A DNA stretch of 64,000 bases from Marinobacter halotolerans (GTDB lineage: Bacteria; Pseudomonadota; Gammaproteobacteria; Pseudomonadales; Oleiphilaceae), in the NCBI RefSeq assembly GCF_008795985.1, contig NZ_VMHP01000001.1:2108001-2172000 (forward strand), written 5' to 3'. Shown here piece by piece: positions 53,535 to 62,263 of this stretch; the first letter of the stretch is position 1, and each line of letters begins with the position of its first letter. The notes below the pieces were generated by a model. It saw only the letters and a list, made by a program, of their open reading frames with translations, had not been told where the DNA came from and searched no databases. The position numbers and the translations under genes were made by a program.

Positions 53535-53615
53535 AGAGAGTACGTCAGAAATGCGCTGCAAACATTCAGCGCAAAGACGTCGGATGGACCCGAATGCTCG
53601 CATTCGGGTTTTTTT
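53535..53615 (+). ncRNA. Putative structured small RNA or spoT leader attenuator, about 80 nt
   Basis: From the predicted start point near 53535, the transcript folds into a nested stem-loop: ACGTC (53542-53546) with GACGT (53576-53580), enclosing TGCGCTG (53552-53558) with CAGCGCA (53567-53573). It ends in a strong intrinsic terminator (53589-53615). There is no ORF longer than a few codons in it. All elements of a free-standing small RNA are present. It could instead be a leader that attenuates spoT, whose GTG start is 43 bp beyond the terminator. Existence and boundaries are predictions from sequence. Confidence 0.5.
53589..53615 (+). terminator. Strong rho-independent terminator between rpoZ and spoT
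   Basis: An 8-bp stem (CCCGAATG / CATTCGGG) with loop CTCG is followed by seven T residues. It lies upstream of spoT, so it ends the rpoZ transcript and any transcript from the promoter at 53501. Confidence 0.9.
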
Positions 53616-53657
53616 GTCCCTGGAAAAAGGCTGTAAACGGCGATAGACGGAGGCGCG

Positions 53658-55787
53658 GTGTCCGCAGAGGCGACGGTAGAGGTGCTGGCCAGTGAACTGA
53701 GCACCTATCTTGATTCCAATCGCATCAATCAGGTGCGACGCGCCTACTATTATGCGGAACAAGCCCACGAAGGCCAGATGCGCCGTAGCGGTGACCGTTA
53801 CATTACCCACCCACTGGCCGTTGCCCATATCCTTGCCAGCCTCAGGCTGGACCATCAGAGCCTGATGGCAGCCATGCTCCACGATGTAATTGAAGATACC
53901 GGCATCCCCAAAGACGCCCTGGCGGAGCAGTTCGGCGAAGATGTGGCGGAACTGGTGGACGGGGTAAGCAAGCTCACTCAGATTGAATTCCGTTCCCGCG
54001 CGGAAGCCCAGGCGGAAAACTTCCAGAAGATGACCCTGGCCATGGCCAGAGATATACGCGTGATTCTGGTGAAACTGGCCGACCGACTGCACAACATGCG
54101 CACCCTGGGCCCCATGCCCTACGAAAAACGCCAGCGCATCGCCAACGAGACCCTGGATATCTACGCCCCGATTGCCAACCGCCTGGGCATGCATTCAATC
54201 TGTACCGAGCTTGAGGACCTGGGCTTTTCCTCTCTTTACCCGATGCGCTCGAAGTACATTTCCAAAGCTGTGGCCAAACTGCGCGGCAGCCACCGGGAAA
54301 TCATTGAGGACATTCGGGGCAAGCTCCAGGAAAAGCTGGAAGAACGGGGCCTTCCCGGCCGTATTCAGGGGCGCGAGAAGCATCTGAACAGCATCTACAA
54401 CAAGATGAAGTTCAAGCACAAATCCTTTCACGAAATCATGGACGTATACGCCTTCCGCATCATCACCGACACGGAAGACGACTGTTACCGCATCCTTGGT
54501 GCCGTCCACAGCCTCTACAAGCCGCTGCCCGGGCGATTCAAGGATTACATCGCCATGCCCAAGGCCAACGGCTACCAGTCCCTGCATACCACCCTGTTCG
54601 GCATGCACGTGAACATCGAAATCCAGATCCGCACCGAGGAAATGGAGCACATTGCCAACAATGGCATCGCGGCCCACTGGATGTACAAGAACGAGCCCTC
54701 CAATGTGACCACCGCCAATCAGACCCGGGTGGACCAGTGGGTCAAGGGGCTGATGGAAATGCGGGAGCGGGCGGACGATTCCCTGGAATTCATCGAACAC
54801 GTCAAGGTCGACCTGTTCCCGGATGAAATCTACGTGTTTACTCCCAAGGGCCGAATCATGGAGCTGCCCCGGGGGGCGACGCCGGTGGATTTTGCCTACT
54901 CGATCCACACCGATATCGGCAATGCCTGCGTGGCCTGCCGGATCAACCGGAATCTCGGGTCCCTGAGCCAGACTCTGCAAAGTGGTCAGACCGTGGAAAT
55001 CATTACTGCTCCCGGTGCCCGGCCCAACCCGGCCTGGCTCAGCTTTGTTACGACCGGCAAGGCTCGCAGCAGCATTCGCCACGTACTCAAGAATCAGCGC
55101 CGGGCCGAATCGCTGGAACTGGGTCGCACGCTGCTCAAGAAATCACTCAAGGGGTTCGGGGCCAACCTATCCGACATCGGTGAAGCCCAGATTGACGCGG
55201 TTGTCCGGCACAATCAGGTCGACAGCTTTGATGATCTGGTCAGCGATATTGGCCTGGGTAACCGTATGGCCTACCTGGTGGCGCGGCAACTGGTCAGTGG
55301 TGCTGATGAAAGCGGCCAGAGCGATGTCAGTACCAAAGAACACGGCTCGGTCACCATTCGCGGCACTGAAGGCCTGCTGGTGCGGTTTGCCAACTGCTGT
55401 AAGCCGATTCCCGGCGACCCGGTTGTGGGTGTGATGGATTCCGGCAAGGGCATGGTGATCCACTCAGATACCTGCTCAAGATTGCCGGATGACGACGAAG
55501 CAAGGGCCAACCTGACCCAGCTCAAATGGGCCAAGGACATTGCGGACGAGTTTTCTGTCGAGCTGAGGGTAGAGCTCGAGCGCCAACGCGGGGTGATTGC
55601 CGAACTGGCCAACGCCGTCGCCGTCGCAGACGGCAACATAGAGCGGATCAATGTGGAAGAGCAGAACGCACGGCTGGGCATTGTAAGCCTGGTTGTGCAC
55701 GTTCACGGACGTCGGCATCTGGCGCGGGTGATGCGCCGAATCCGCAATATCAAGGCGGTGACTCACATCAACCGGGTGCGTAACTGA
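53658..55787 (+). CDS. spoT: Bifunctional (p)ppGpp synthetase/hydrolase SpoT
   Basis: The 709-residue protein (E. coli SpoT 702) has an active HD hydrolase domain (YITHPLAVAHIL and MLHDVIEDTG), a synthetase domain (GRFKDYIAMPKANGYQSLHTT), a TGS domain (VFTPKGRIMELPRGATPVDFAY) and a C-terminal ACT domain (about 635-705). The intact HD motif separates it from RelA. The start is a GTG at 53658 with GGAGG before it. Unlike the tight rpoZ-spoT pairing of E. coli, an intrinsic terminator precedes it here, so transcription must read through it or start at an unseen promoter. Confidence 0.96.
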   Translation: MSAEATVEVLASELSTYLDSNRINQVRRAYYYAEQAHEGQMRRSGDRYITHPLAVAHILASLRLDHQSLMAAMLHDVIEDTGIPKDALAEQFGEDVAELVDGVSKLTQIEFRSRAEAQAENFQKMTLAMARDIRVILVKLADRLHNMRTLGPMPYEKRQRIANETLDIYAPIANRLGMHSICTELEDLGFSSLYPMRSKYISKAVAKLRGSHREIIEDIRGKLQEKLEERGLPGRIQGREKHLNSIYNKMKFKHKSFHEIMDVYAFRIITDTEDDCYRILGAVHSLYKPLPGRFKDYIAMPKANGYQSLHTTLFGMHVNIEIQIRTEEMEHIANNGIAAHWMYKNEPSNVTTANQTRVDQWVKGLMEMRERADDSLEFIEHVKVDLFPDEIYVFTPKGRIMELPRGATPVDFAYSIHTDIGNACVACRINRNLGSLSQTLQSGQTVEIITAPGARPNPAWLSFVTTGKARSSIRHVLKNQRRAESLELGRTLLKKSLKGFGANLSDIGEAQIDAVVRHNQVDSFDDLVSDIGLGNRMAYLVARQLVSGADESGQSDVSTKEHGSVTIRGTEGLLVRFANCCKPIPGDPVVGVMDSGKGMVIHSDTCSRLPDDDEARANLTQLKWAKDIADEFSVELRVELERQRGVIAELANAVAVADGNIERINVEEQNARLGIVSLVVHVHGRRHLARVMRRIRNIKAVTHINRVRN

Positions 55788-55888
55788 CAAGGCTGTGACC
55801 GCCTTCGGCTCCGGCGCCCGGCTGGCTGTTGACAGGTTGGGTGCCGGAGGGTGACGATTGGCGTTTTGAGAGAGGGAACAGAAAGTTC

Positions 55889-56275
55889 ATGACCAATAAA
55901 TCCGTAATTCAGACTGAAAATGCACCGCAGGCCATTGGTACCTACTCCCAGGCTGTTAAGGCGGGCGATACGGTTTATCTGTCGGGCCAGATTCCCCTGG
56001 TCCCACAAACCATGGAAGTGGTGTCCGGTGATTTTGCGGCGAAAACCCGTCAGGTCTTCGAGAACCTGAAAGCTGTGTGTGAGGCCAGTGGTGGTGAGCT
56101 GAAAGACATCGTGAAGCTCAATATCTACATGACCGACCTGAGTAATTTCGCCACGGTCAACGAAATCATGGCGACTTACTTCCAGGAGCCGTACCCCGCA
56201 CGCGCCGCCGTCGGCGTTGCCGCCCTGCCCAAGGGTGTGCCGGTGGAGATGGAAGCGGTGATGGTTCTGAGCTAG
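55889..56275 (+). CDS. ridA: Reactive intermediate/imine deaminase RidA
   Basis: The 128-residue YjgF/YER057c/UK114 protein starts at the ATG at 55889 ([21 protein letters not shown]). The catalytic Arg is in [20 protein letters not shown] near residue 105. It hydrolyses 2-aminoacrylate and other enamines made by PLP enzymes. The upstream part of the longer frame is not conserved in appearance. It lies about 100 bp after spoT and is followed by a terminator. Confidence 0.94.
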   Translation: MTNKSVIQTENAPQAIGTYSQAVKAGDTVYLSGQIPLVPQTMEVVSGDFAAKTRQVFENLKAVCEASGGELKDIVKLNIYMTDLSNFATVNEIMATYFQEPYPARAAVGVAALPKGVPVEMEAVMVLS

Positions 56276-56300
56276 AGCCGGAGTTGCAGGTTCAGACGCA

Positions 56301-56327
56301 AAAAAGCGGCCCGCGGGCCGCTTTTTT
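56301..56327. terminator. Bidirectional rho-independent terminator after ridA
   Basis: GCGGCCCGCGGGCCGC (56306-56321) is a perfect 16-bp palindrome with an A run before it and a T run after it. It ends ridA and the convergent epimerase gene, whose stop codon lies at its edge. Confidence 0.9.
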
Positions 56328-57208
56328 CATGCCTGCTGTTTTTCCCGCGCAATCATCTCGCCATAACCCGTGCGGTAATCCGGATAGCGGAAGCTGAAGC
56401 CGGTGTCCAGAAGGCGCTGATTGTTGCAACGCTTGCTACCGGCGCGGCCGCCTTTCCGGGCGTCCGGATCCGGGGATTTGCACGGTATCTGGTCACGCAC
56501 CCAGGCCACCACCTCATCCAGTCGGGCTGGCTTGCAGTCACTGGCCAGATAGCAGGCCTCCAGGGGCTTTTCCGCCAGTGCCAATCGGGTTAGGTGGTCG
56601 ATGGCGGCTGCAGCATCCTCTTCGTGAATACGGTTGCTGTAGGGGGCGGGATGCTCAGGGTCCATCTCGCCCTTCATAACCGCGCTGAGAAAGCGTTTGC
56701 GGGAAGGGCCGTAAATGCCACTAAAGCGCACCACGGTGGCGGGGTGTCTGCCATTAAGGGCCAGCTGTTCCCCTTCCAGGATAATCTCGCCACTGAATCG
56801 CGCCGGCTCGGTCGGGCTGGATTCATCCACCCAGGAGTCGTCGTCCTGTGAATACACGCTGCTGCTGCTAATGAAAAACAGACGCGTCAGAGGCGTTTGG
56901 CCTTCAAGTTCCTGCATCAGGTTGTTCAGACCCTCCACAAAGGCGTTCCGGTATCCGGTTTCATCGTATTGTGAGGGCGTCAGGCAATAGATAACGATAT
57001 CCAGGTTGTCCGGCAATGCCGATGCAAGCGTGTCGCGTTCAAGCAGATCTGCCTTTACCGGATGAACGTCTTGCGGAACCCGGTCGGGGTTGCGGCGCAG
57101 GCCGAACACCTGGAAGTCCCGGGCGAGCTCAGACGCGATGGCGCCGCCCAGATTGCCGCAGCCAGCCACAAGAATACGTGGCAATTGTTTGTCTTCAGTG
57201 ATTGCCAT
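56327..57208 (-). CDS. NAD-dependent epimerase/dehydratase-like protein, YeeZ family
   Basis: The 293-residue Rossmann protein of the extended SDR type has a nucleotide loop LVAGCGNLGGAIASEL and a putative active-site Ser-x-Tyr (SSSSVYSQ). The usual YxxxK is not evident, as in YeeZ-like members, so catalysis is uncertain. It also has RFSGIYGPSRKRF, typical of the family. I chose the ATG at 57208 (MAITEDK); a TTG at 57220 gives four extra residues, and the RBS position does not settle the choice. It is divergent from oxyR across 49 bp. Confidence 0.85.
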   Translation of the reverse strand: MAITEDKQLPRILVAGCGNLGGAIASELARDFQVFGLRRNPDRVPQDVHPVKADLLERDTLASALPDNLDIVIYCLTPSQYDETGYRNAFVEGLNNLMQELEGQTPLTRLFFISSSSVYSQDDDSWVDESSPTEPARFSGEIILEGEQLALNGRHPATVVRFSGIYGPSRKRFLSAVMKGEMDPEHPAPYSNRIHEEDAAAAIDHLTRLALAEKPLEACYLASDCKPARLDEVVAWVRDQIPCKSPDPDARKGGRAGSKRCNNQRLLDTGFSFRYPDYRTGYGEMIAREKQQA

Positions 57209-57257
57209 AGGCAAACTCAATCCTTATGCTTTGGATAATAAATTACCGGAGCCCACC

Positions 57258-58220
57258 ATGACTCTTACCGAGTTACGATACGTTGTTACCCTGGCCCGCG
57301 AAAGGCATTTTGGACGTGCGGCCGAGCGCTGTCACGTCAGCCAGCCGACCCTCAGCGTGGCAGTGAAAAAGCTGGAAGACGAACTGGGGATTCCCCTGTT
57401 CGAGCGCAGCAAGAACAGCATCCGCGTCACCGAAACCGGCAAGCGGATTATCGAGCAGTCCCAGCGGGTTCTGGATCAGGTGGGCCTGATCAAGGATATG
57501 GCGCAGGACGGCAAGAACCAACTGAACGCCCCCCTGAAAGTAGGCGCCATCTACACCATCGGCCCCTATCTGTTTCCGCATCTGTTGCCGGAACTGCGTC
57601 GCGGTGCGCCGGATATGCCGCTCTATATCGAGGAAAACTACACCGCTACCCTGCGCCAGAAGCTGCGTCAGTCAGAACTGGACGCCATCATCATTGCCCT
57701 GCCGTTCGAAGAGCCGGAGGTGGTAACACTGCCGCTCTATGATGAACCCTTTGTGGTGCTGCTGCCCGGCGGCCATCACCTCACCAGCCACGAGAGCCTG
57801 ACGGCGGAGCAACTGGCACAGGAACAGCTGTTGCTACTGGGCCCCGGGCACTGTTTCCGCGACCAGGTGCTGGAATCCTGTCCGCCTCTGGTTGAGGCGG
57901 TCAGCCGACCGACCGCAAACAACGCCAAGGCGCCATCGCTGGTCACTGAAGGCAGTTCCCTGGAGACCATCCGTCATATGGTGGCCTCCGGTCTGGGCAT
58001 TACCGTGTTGCCCTTGTCTGCTGCCACCGCCATGCAATACGACGAGGACATTCTGGCAGTCAGACCCTTTGCCGCGCCCGTACCCTATCGGACGGTGGCA
58101 CTGGCCTGGCGGGTCACCTTCCCCCGTCCCAAGGCCATAGATGTATTGTCGCTGGCGGCCAGCCAGTGCCGGGTCATCGAAAAGGCCAGGCTCGACAAAG
58201 CCGCCGCCGTCGCGTCCTGA
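57258..58220 (+). CDS. oxyR: Hydrogen-peroxide sensing LysR regulator OxyR
   Basis: The 320-residue LysR protein starts at the ATG at 57258 (MTLTELRYVVTLARERHFGRAAE). The N-terminal winged helix contains VSQPTLSVAVKKLEDEL. The effector domain has Cys199 and Cys208 in GPGHCFRDQVLESC, at exactly the spacing and numbering of the redox pair of E. coli OxyR. Peroxide forms a disulfide between them and activates antioxidant genes. It lies 8 bp before recG, the conserved oxyR-recG pair of pseudomonads. Confidence 0.95.
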   Translation: MTLTELRYVVTLARERHFGRAAERCHVSQPTLSVAVKKLEDELGIPLFERSKNSIRVTETGKRIIEQSQRVLDQVGLIKDMAQDGKNQLNAPLKVGAIYTIGPYLFPHLLPELRRGAPDMPLYIEENYTATLRQKLRQSELDAIIIALPFEEPEVVTLPLYDEPFVVLLPGGHHLTSHESLTAEQLAQEQLLLLGPGHCFRDQVLESCPPLVEAVSRPTANNAKAPSLVTEGSSLETIRHMVASGLGITVLPLSAATAMQYDEDILAVRPFAAPVPYRTVALAWRVTFPRPKAIDVLSLAASQCRVIEKARLDKAAAVAS

Positions 58221-58228
58221 GCCGGCGC

Positions 58229-60304
58229 ATGACGTCACTGGGCGACATTGAGGTAACGGTTCTTAAGGGCGTGGGCAAGGCCCTGGCGGAAACGCTGGGG
58301 AAGCTGGGCATCCATTCGCTGCAGGATTTGCTGTTCCATCTGCCGCACCGGTATGAAGATCGCACCCACGTCATCCCGATGGGGCAGCTGCGGATCGGTG
58401 ACGTGGGCGTGGTGGAAGGCGAAGTCATGAAAGCCGACCTGGTCATGGGCCGGCGACGCAGCCTGCAGGTCACGCTCAAAGACAGCAGCGGATTTCTGGT
58501 GATGCGGTTTTTCCACTTTAACGCCGCCCAGAAAAACCAGCTGTCCGAAGGCGCCCGGGTTCGCTGTTTCGGCGAGGTCCGACCCGGTCGCGCCGGCTAC
58601 GAATTCTATCATCCGGAATATCAGGTCAACCCGCCGCCCATGCCCGCGCAGGGACAAGCCACACTGACACCGGTTTATCCGCTGACCGAGGGCATTCAGC
58701 AGCCCCGGGTGCGCTCATTGTGTCAGCAGGCGCTGACTTACCTCCGGCGATATCCCATTCACGACTGGCTGCCTTCCAATATTATGGAACAGTACCAGTT
58801 GCCGGGCATTTCCGAAGCGGTTGAGCTGGTGCATTCGCCCCCCGCGAACGCACCGGTCCACTTGCTGATGGAGGGCCGCCATCCGGCCCAGCAACGGCTG
58901 GTGATGGAGGAGTTGCTGGCTCATCAACTGAGCCTGCTGAAGGTCCGTCAGCAGATTCAAGCCCGGGAAGCGTTGCCACTGCTGCCGACCGGCGATCTGC
59001 CCGAGCGCTTTCTGGATGGTCTTCCTTTTCGCCTGACTGGCGCCCAGCGACAGGTGATGAGCGAGATCCGTCAGGATCTGAGCCAGCCAGTACCGATGTT
59101 GCGCCTTGTGCAGGGGGATGTGGGTTCCGGCAAGACGGTCGTCGCTGCGCTGGCGGCACTGCAGACTATAGGCGCCGGCGCCCAGGTGGCGTTGATGGCA
59201 CCGACGGAGATCCTGGCAGAGCAGCATTACCAGAATTTCCGGGGCTGGCTCGAACCGCTGGGAATAAGGCTTGCCTGGCTGTCCGGCAAGGTGAAAGGTA
59301 AAGCCCGTGAAGCCGCGCTGGCCGATGTGGGCAGCGGTGAAGCGGCCGTGGTAATCGGCACCCATGCGCTGTTCCAGGACGACGTCAACTTCAGCCGCCT
59401 GGCCCTGGTCATTGTGGACGAACAGCACCGGTTCGGGGTTCATCAGCGGCTTGCCCTGCGGGAAAAGGGCGTTGGCGGAACCCTGGCGCCTCATCAGCTG
59501 ATTATGACCGCCACGCCCATTCCCCGAACCCTGGCCATGAGCGCCTACGCTGATCTGGATACGTCGGTGATCGATGAGCTGCCGCCAGGACGCAAACCCA
59601 TTGAAACCATTGTGATTCCCGACAGCCGACGCGATGACGTCACCGACCGGGTCCGCCAGGCCTGCCGGGCTGGTCGTCAGGCCTACTGGGTGTGCACCCT
59701 GATCGAGGAATCCGAGGCGCTGCAATGCCAGGCGGCGGAAGCCACCGCTGAGGAGCTGTCGGCCCGCCTACCGGATCTCAAAGTGGGCCTGATTCATGGT
59801 CGACTGAAGGCCGCCGAGAAAGCGCAGATGATGGAGCGTTTCAAGGAAGGGGAGCTGGACCTGCTGGTGGCCACAACCGTGATCGAAGTAGGGGTTGATG
59901 TACCTAACGCCTCCCTGATCATCATTGAAAACCCCGAGCGCCTGGGGCTGGCCCAGCTGCACCAGTTGCGGGGTCGCGTCGGGCGGGGTGAGGAAGCCAG
60001 TTTCTGTGTGCTGATGTATCACCCGCCCCTGTCCCAGAACGGAAAGGCCCGCCTGCAAGCCCTGCGGGACAGCCAGGATGGGTTTGTCATAGCCGAGAAA
60101 GACCTGGAAATCCGGGGCCCGGGGGAGGTTCTTGGCACCCGTCAGACCGGCATGATGCAGTTCCGGTTGGCGGATTTCGAGCGGGATAAAGGCTGGATTG
60201 AACCCGTTCGCGCCATGGCGCCGAGCCTGCTGACCCAGCCGGAACGGGTGGATGGCCTGATACGGCGATGGCTGGGAGAACGTACACGGTATGGCGATGT
60301 CTGA
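58229..60304 (+). CDS. recG: ATP-dependent DNA helicase RecG
   Basis: The 691-residue protein (E. coli 693) starts at the ATG at 58229 (MTSLGDIEVTVLKGVGKALAE). It has an N-terminal wedge/OB domain, Walker A GDVGSGKTVVAALAAL, the Asp-Glu-x-His box VDEQHRFG, and C-terminal helicase motifs (TTVIEVGVDVPNAS, QLHQLRGRVGRG) followed by the TRG region (EKDLEIRGPGEVLGTRQTG). It regresses stalled forks and processes branched DNA. It begins 8 bp after oxyR. Confidence 0.97.
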   Translation: MTSLGDIEVTVLKGVGKALAETLGKLGIHSLQDLLFHLPHRYEDRTHVIPMGQLRIGDVGVVEGEVMKADLVMGRRRSLQVTLKDSSGFLVMRFFHFNAAQKNQLSEGARVRCFGEVRPGRAGYEFYHPEYQVNPPPMPAQGQATLTPVYPLTEGIQQPRVRSLCQQALTYLRRYPIHDWLPSNIMEQYQLPGISEAVELVHSPPANAPVHLLMEGRHPAQQRLVMEELLAHQLSLLKVRQQIQAREALPLLPTGDLPERFLDGLPFRLTGAQRQVMSEIRQDLSQPVPMLRLVQGDVGSGKTVVAALAALQTIGAGAQVALMAPTEILAEQHYQNFRGWLEPLGIRLAWLSGKVKGKAREAALADVGSGEAAVVIGTHALFQDDVNFSRLALVIVDEQHRFGVHQRLALREKGVGGTLAPHQLIMTATPIPRTLAMSAYADLDTSVIDELPPGRKPIETIVIPDSRRDDVTDRVRQACRAGRQAYWVCTLIEESEALQCQAAEATAEELSARLPDLKVGLIHGRLKAAEKAQMMERFKEGELDLLVATTVIEVGVDVPNASLIIIENPERLGLAQLHQLRGRVGRGEEASFCVLMYHPPLSQNGKARLQALRDSQDGFVIAEKDLEIRGPGEVLGTRQTGMMQFRLADFERDKGWIEPVRAMAPSLLTQPERVDGLIRRWLGERTRYGDV

Positions 60305-60387
60305 CGTCGCGGTGTATTTTCTACCCTATACTTAGAAACATTCAGGCTGTCGCAACCGACACTCTATATGGATTATGGGAGAGAATT

Positions 60388-61755
60388 ATGGAACTACCTG
60401 TCGCAGTCAGGCAGGCACTGGGTGACTCTGTATCGGATGTATCGCTCCGGGACATGGGCCAGGCCAGGCAGGAACAGCTGTTGCGAATGGTACTCCTCAG
60501 CGATGAACAGGGTAGTCTGCAGGCGATCTGTCGCCACAGTGACCTTCTGGATATCAACGCTCTGAACAAAAAGCTGGGCCGCGATCTTCGCATGATGAAC
60601 AAGCGAGAGCAGGCTAAGGCCAGACAGAGAGCCGGGCTGAGTGATCTGCCGCCGCTGCCGTCCCTGACCGGCTGGCGCACGGTGGTGGATGAGCGTGTCG
60701 ACACCATGTCCTCAGTGGCGCTGGCTCTGGTTGATCAGAACCTGTGCATGGTCATGCCCCGGGAGGATTTTCAGTCGGTGATACAGCATGCCGAGCGGCA
60801 GTCGTTCTCCGTGGCGTCCGACTCCATAACGGTCAATCTGAACAGTCCGGAAGATGACCAGGCCCAGTTTCATTCCGCTATCCGCAAATTTACCAGCCTG
60901 CGTATCCAGCAGCGCCTGGAAGACACCCTTGAACTGCCACCTCTGCCGGAAACCGCACAGCGGATTATTCATCTGCGGGTGAACCCCAATGCGGTGATGG
61001 GGGATCTGGTGGACGTAGTGGAAAGCGACCCGAGCCTTGCGGCCCAGGTGGTAAGCTGGGCGTCGTCGTCATTTTATGCGGCGGCCGGCCAGGTCAAGTC
61101 AGTTCACGATGCGGTGTCCCGAGTGCTGGGCTTCGACCTGGTGATGAACCTCGCTATGGGTCTTTCTCTTGGCCGCGCCCTGAAAACGCCCCAGGACCAT
61201 CCGGAAGGCTATGTGGATTACTGGCAACAGGCCATCTGGCAGGCCCAATCCTCTGGCATTCTGTCGAGTATGATGCCGCGGGGCGCGCGTCCGGTTTTTG
61301 GTCTTTCCTATCTGGCGGGATTGCTGCACAATTTCGGTTATCTGGTGCTGGCCCAGGTCTTTCCTCCCCATTTCAAACTGGTGTGCCGCACCCTGGAGGT
61401 GAATCCGCATATGGATTCGTCCCTGATCGAGCACTACCTGCTGGGTGTCAGCCGCGAGCAGATCGCCTCACAGCTGATGCAGAACTGGGGTATGCCGGAC
61501 GAGGTGAACCTGGCCATCCGCTACCAGAAAAACCCTGGTTACGACGGGCCATACAGCGTTTATGCCAAGCTGCTGTGGCTGGGACGTCAACTGCTGATAG
61601 AGCGTGGTGTTGCCCTCGGCGCGGGCCAGGAAGTGCCCTCCGAGCTTTATGAGTCGCTCGGGCTGGACCGCGAGAAGGTCGAGGAACAGTTTGATCAGCT
61701 GGTGGAAAGCAAGGATGTGGTCATGGCCATGGCGGGCATGATGAACCCGCAATAA
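60388..61755 (+). CDS. HDOD domain protein with N-terminal YbaK-like region
   Basis: The 455-residue protein starts at the ATG at 60388 with GGGAG 7 bp upstream. Residues 1-145 look like a YbaK/aminoacyl-tRNA-deacylase-like domain (MVLLSDEQGSLQAICRHSDLLD, then LGRDLRMMNKREQ and a VVDERVDTMSSVALALVDQ segment). Residues about 165-380 are an HDOD domain (LPPLPETAQRIIHLRVNP and GYLAGLLHNFGYLV-like sequence), which is catalytically inactive HD-like and usually mediates signalling. A coupled role in translation quality or signal control is speculation. It lies 83 bp after recG. Confidence 0.82.
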   Translation: MELPVAVRQALGDSVSDVSLRDMGQARQEQLLRMVLLSDEQGSLQAICRHSDLLDINALNKKLGRDLRMMNKREQAKARQRAGLSDLPPLPSLTGWRTVVDERVDTMSSVALALVDQNLCMVMPREDFQSVIQHAERQSFSVASDSITVNLNSPEDDQAQFHSAIRKFTSLRIQQRLEDTLELPPLPETAQRIIHLRVNPNAVMGDLVDVVESDPSLAAQVVSWASSSFYAAAGQVKSVHDAVSRVLGFDLVMNLAMGLSLGRALKTPQDHPEGYVDYWQQAIWQAQSSGILSSMMPRGARPVFGLSYLAGLLHNFGYLVLAQVFPPHFKLVCRTLEVNPHMDSSLIEHYLLGVSREQIASQLMQNWGMPDEVNLAIRYQKNPGYDGPYSVYAKLLWLGRQLLIERGVALGAGQEVPSELYESLGLDREKVEEQFDQLVESKDVVMAMAGMMNPQ

Positions 61756-61756
61756 C

Positions 61757-62212
61757 CTACAGGTCCAGTTGGCGAAGGGCGACGGCGGCCTCACGTATGC
61801 GGCCGGCGTTGGCCTCTTCAATGGCCATCCGCTCCCTGTCCATCTTCTCCACAAAGCGTGTCTCGGTGTTCTGCCGGGCTTTGTGGGTCGGCATGTGCTG
61901 GATCTGGTCGTGGACCTCCTGGAACACCCGGTAGGGCTGCTGTTGAAGCAGGTCCGGACTGACATGGTCCAACAGACCCTTGATGCGCAGGCAAGCTTCT
62001 GAATACTCCATCTGTTCGGCTTCTACGGCCATGGCCAGTACCTGAAGGCTTTCCACCATGCTGGCACGGCGTTCCTTCTGGAAGGCTTCGGTTTTTTCCT
62101 GGCGCCGTTTACTGGCCTGAAGCACACGTAGCTGCCGCAAGATGAAGCCAGCCAGAAGGGCGATGGCCGCCACGCCGCCAATAATCAGGGCCCACTGTAG
62201 CCACTGGGGCAT
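61757..62212 (-). CDS. DUF2489 family inner-membrane protein
   Basis: The 151-residue protein has one N-terminal membrane helix (about 6-26, WALIIGGVAAIALLAGFIL) followed by a basic stretch and a helical cytoplasmic domain (about 45-150) with EYSEACLRIKGLLDHVSP, the DUF2489 pattern. The function is unknown. Its stop is 1 bp past the HDOD gene stop, so the two genes converge tightly. Confidence 0.8.
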   Translation of the reverse strand: MPQWLQWALIIGGVAAIALLAGFILRQLRVLQASKRRQEKTEAFQKERRASMVESLQVLAMAVEAEQMEYSEACLRIKGLLDHVSPDLLQQQPYRVFQEVHDQIQHMPTHKARQNTETRFVEKMDRERMAIEEANAGRIREAAVALRQLDL

Positions 62213-62263
62213 AAAACGTCTCCGGGTTCGGGTGAGAATCAGAGCTGGGATCGAGAAGCCAGG

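Noticed and set aside
58715..59725. 336-residue minus-strand ORF
   Set aside because: It is antisense to the helicase core of recG, with no motif of its own.
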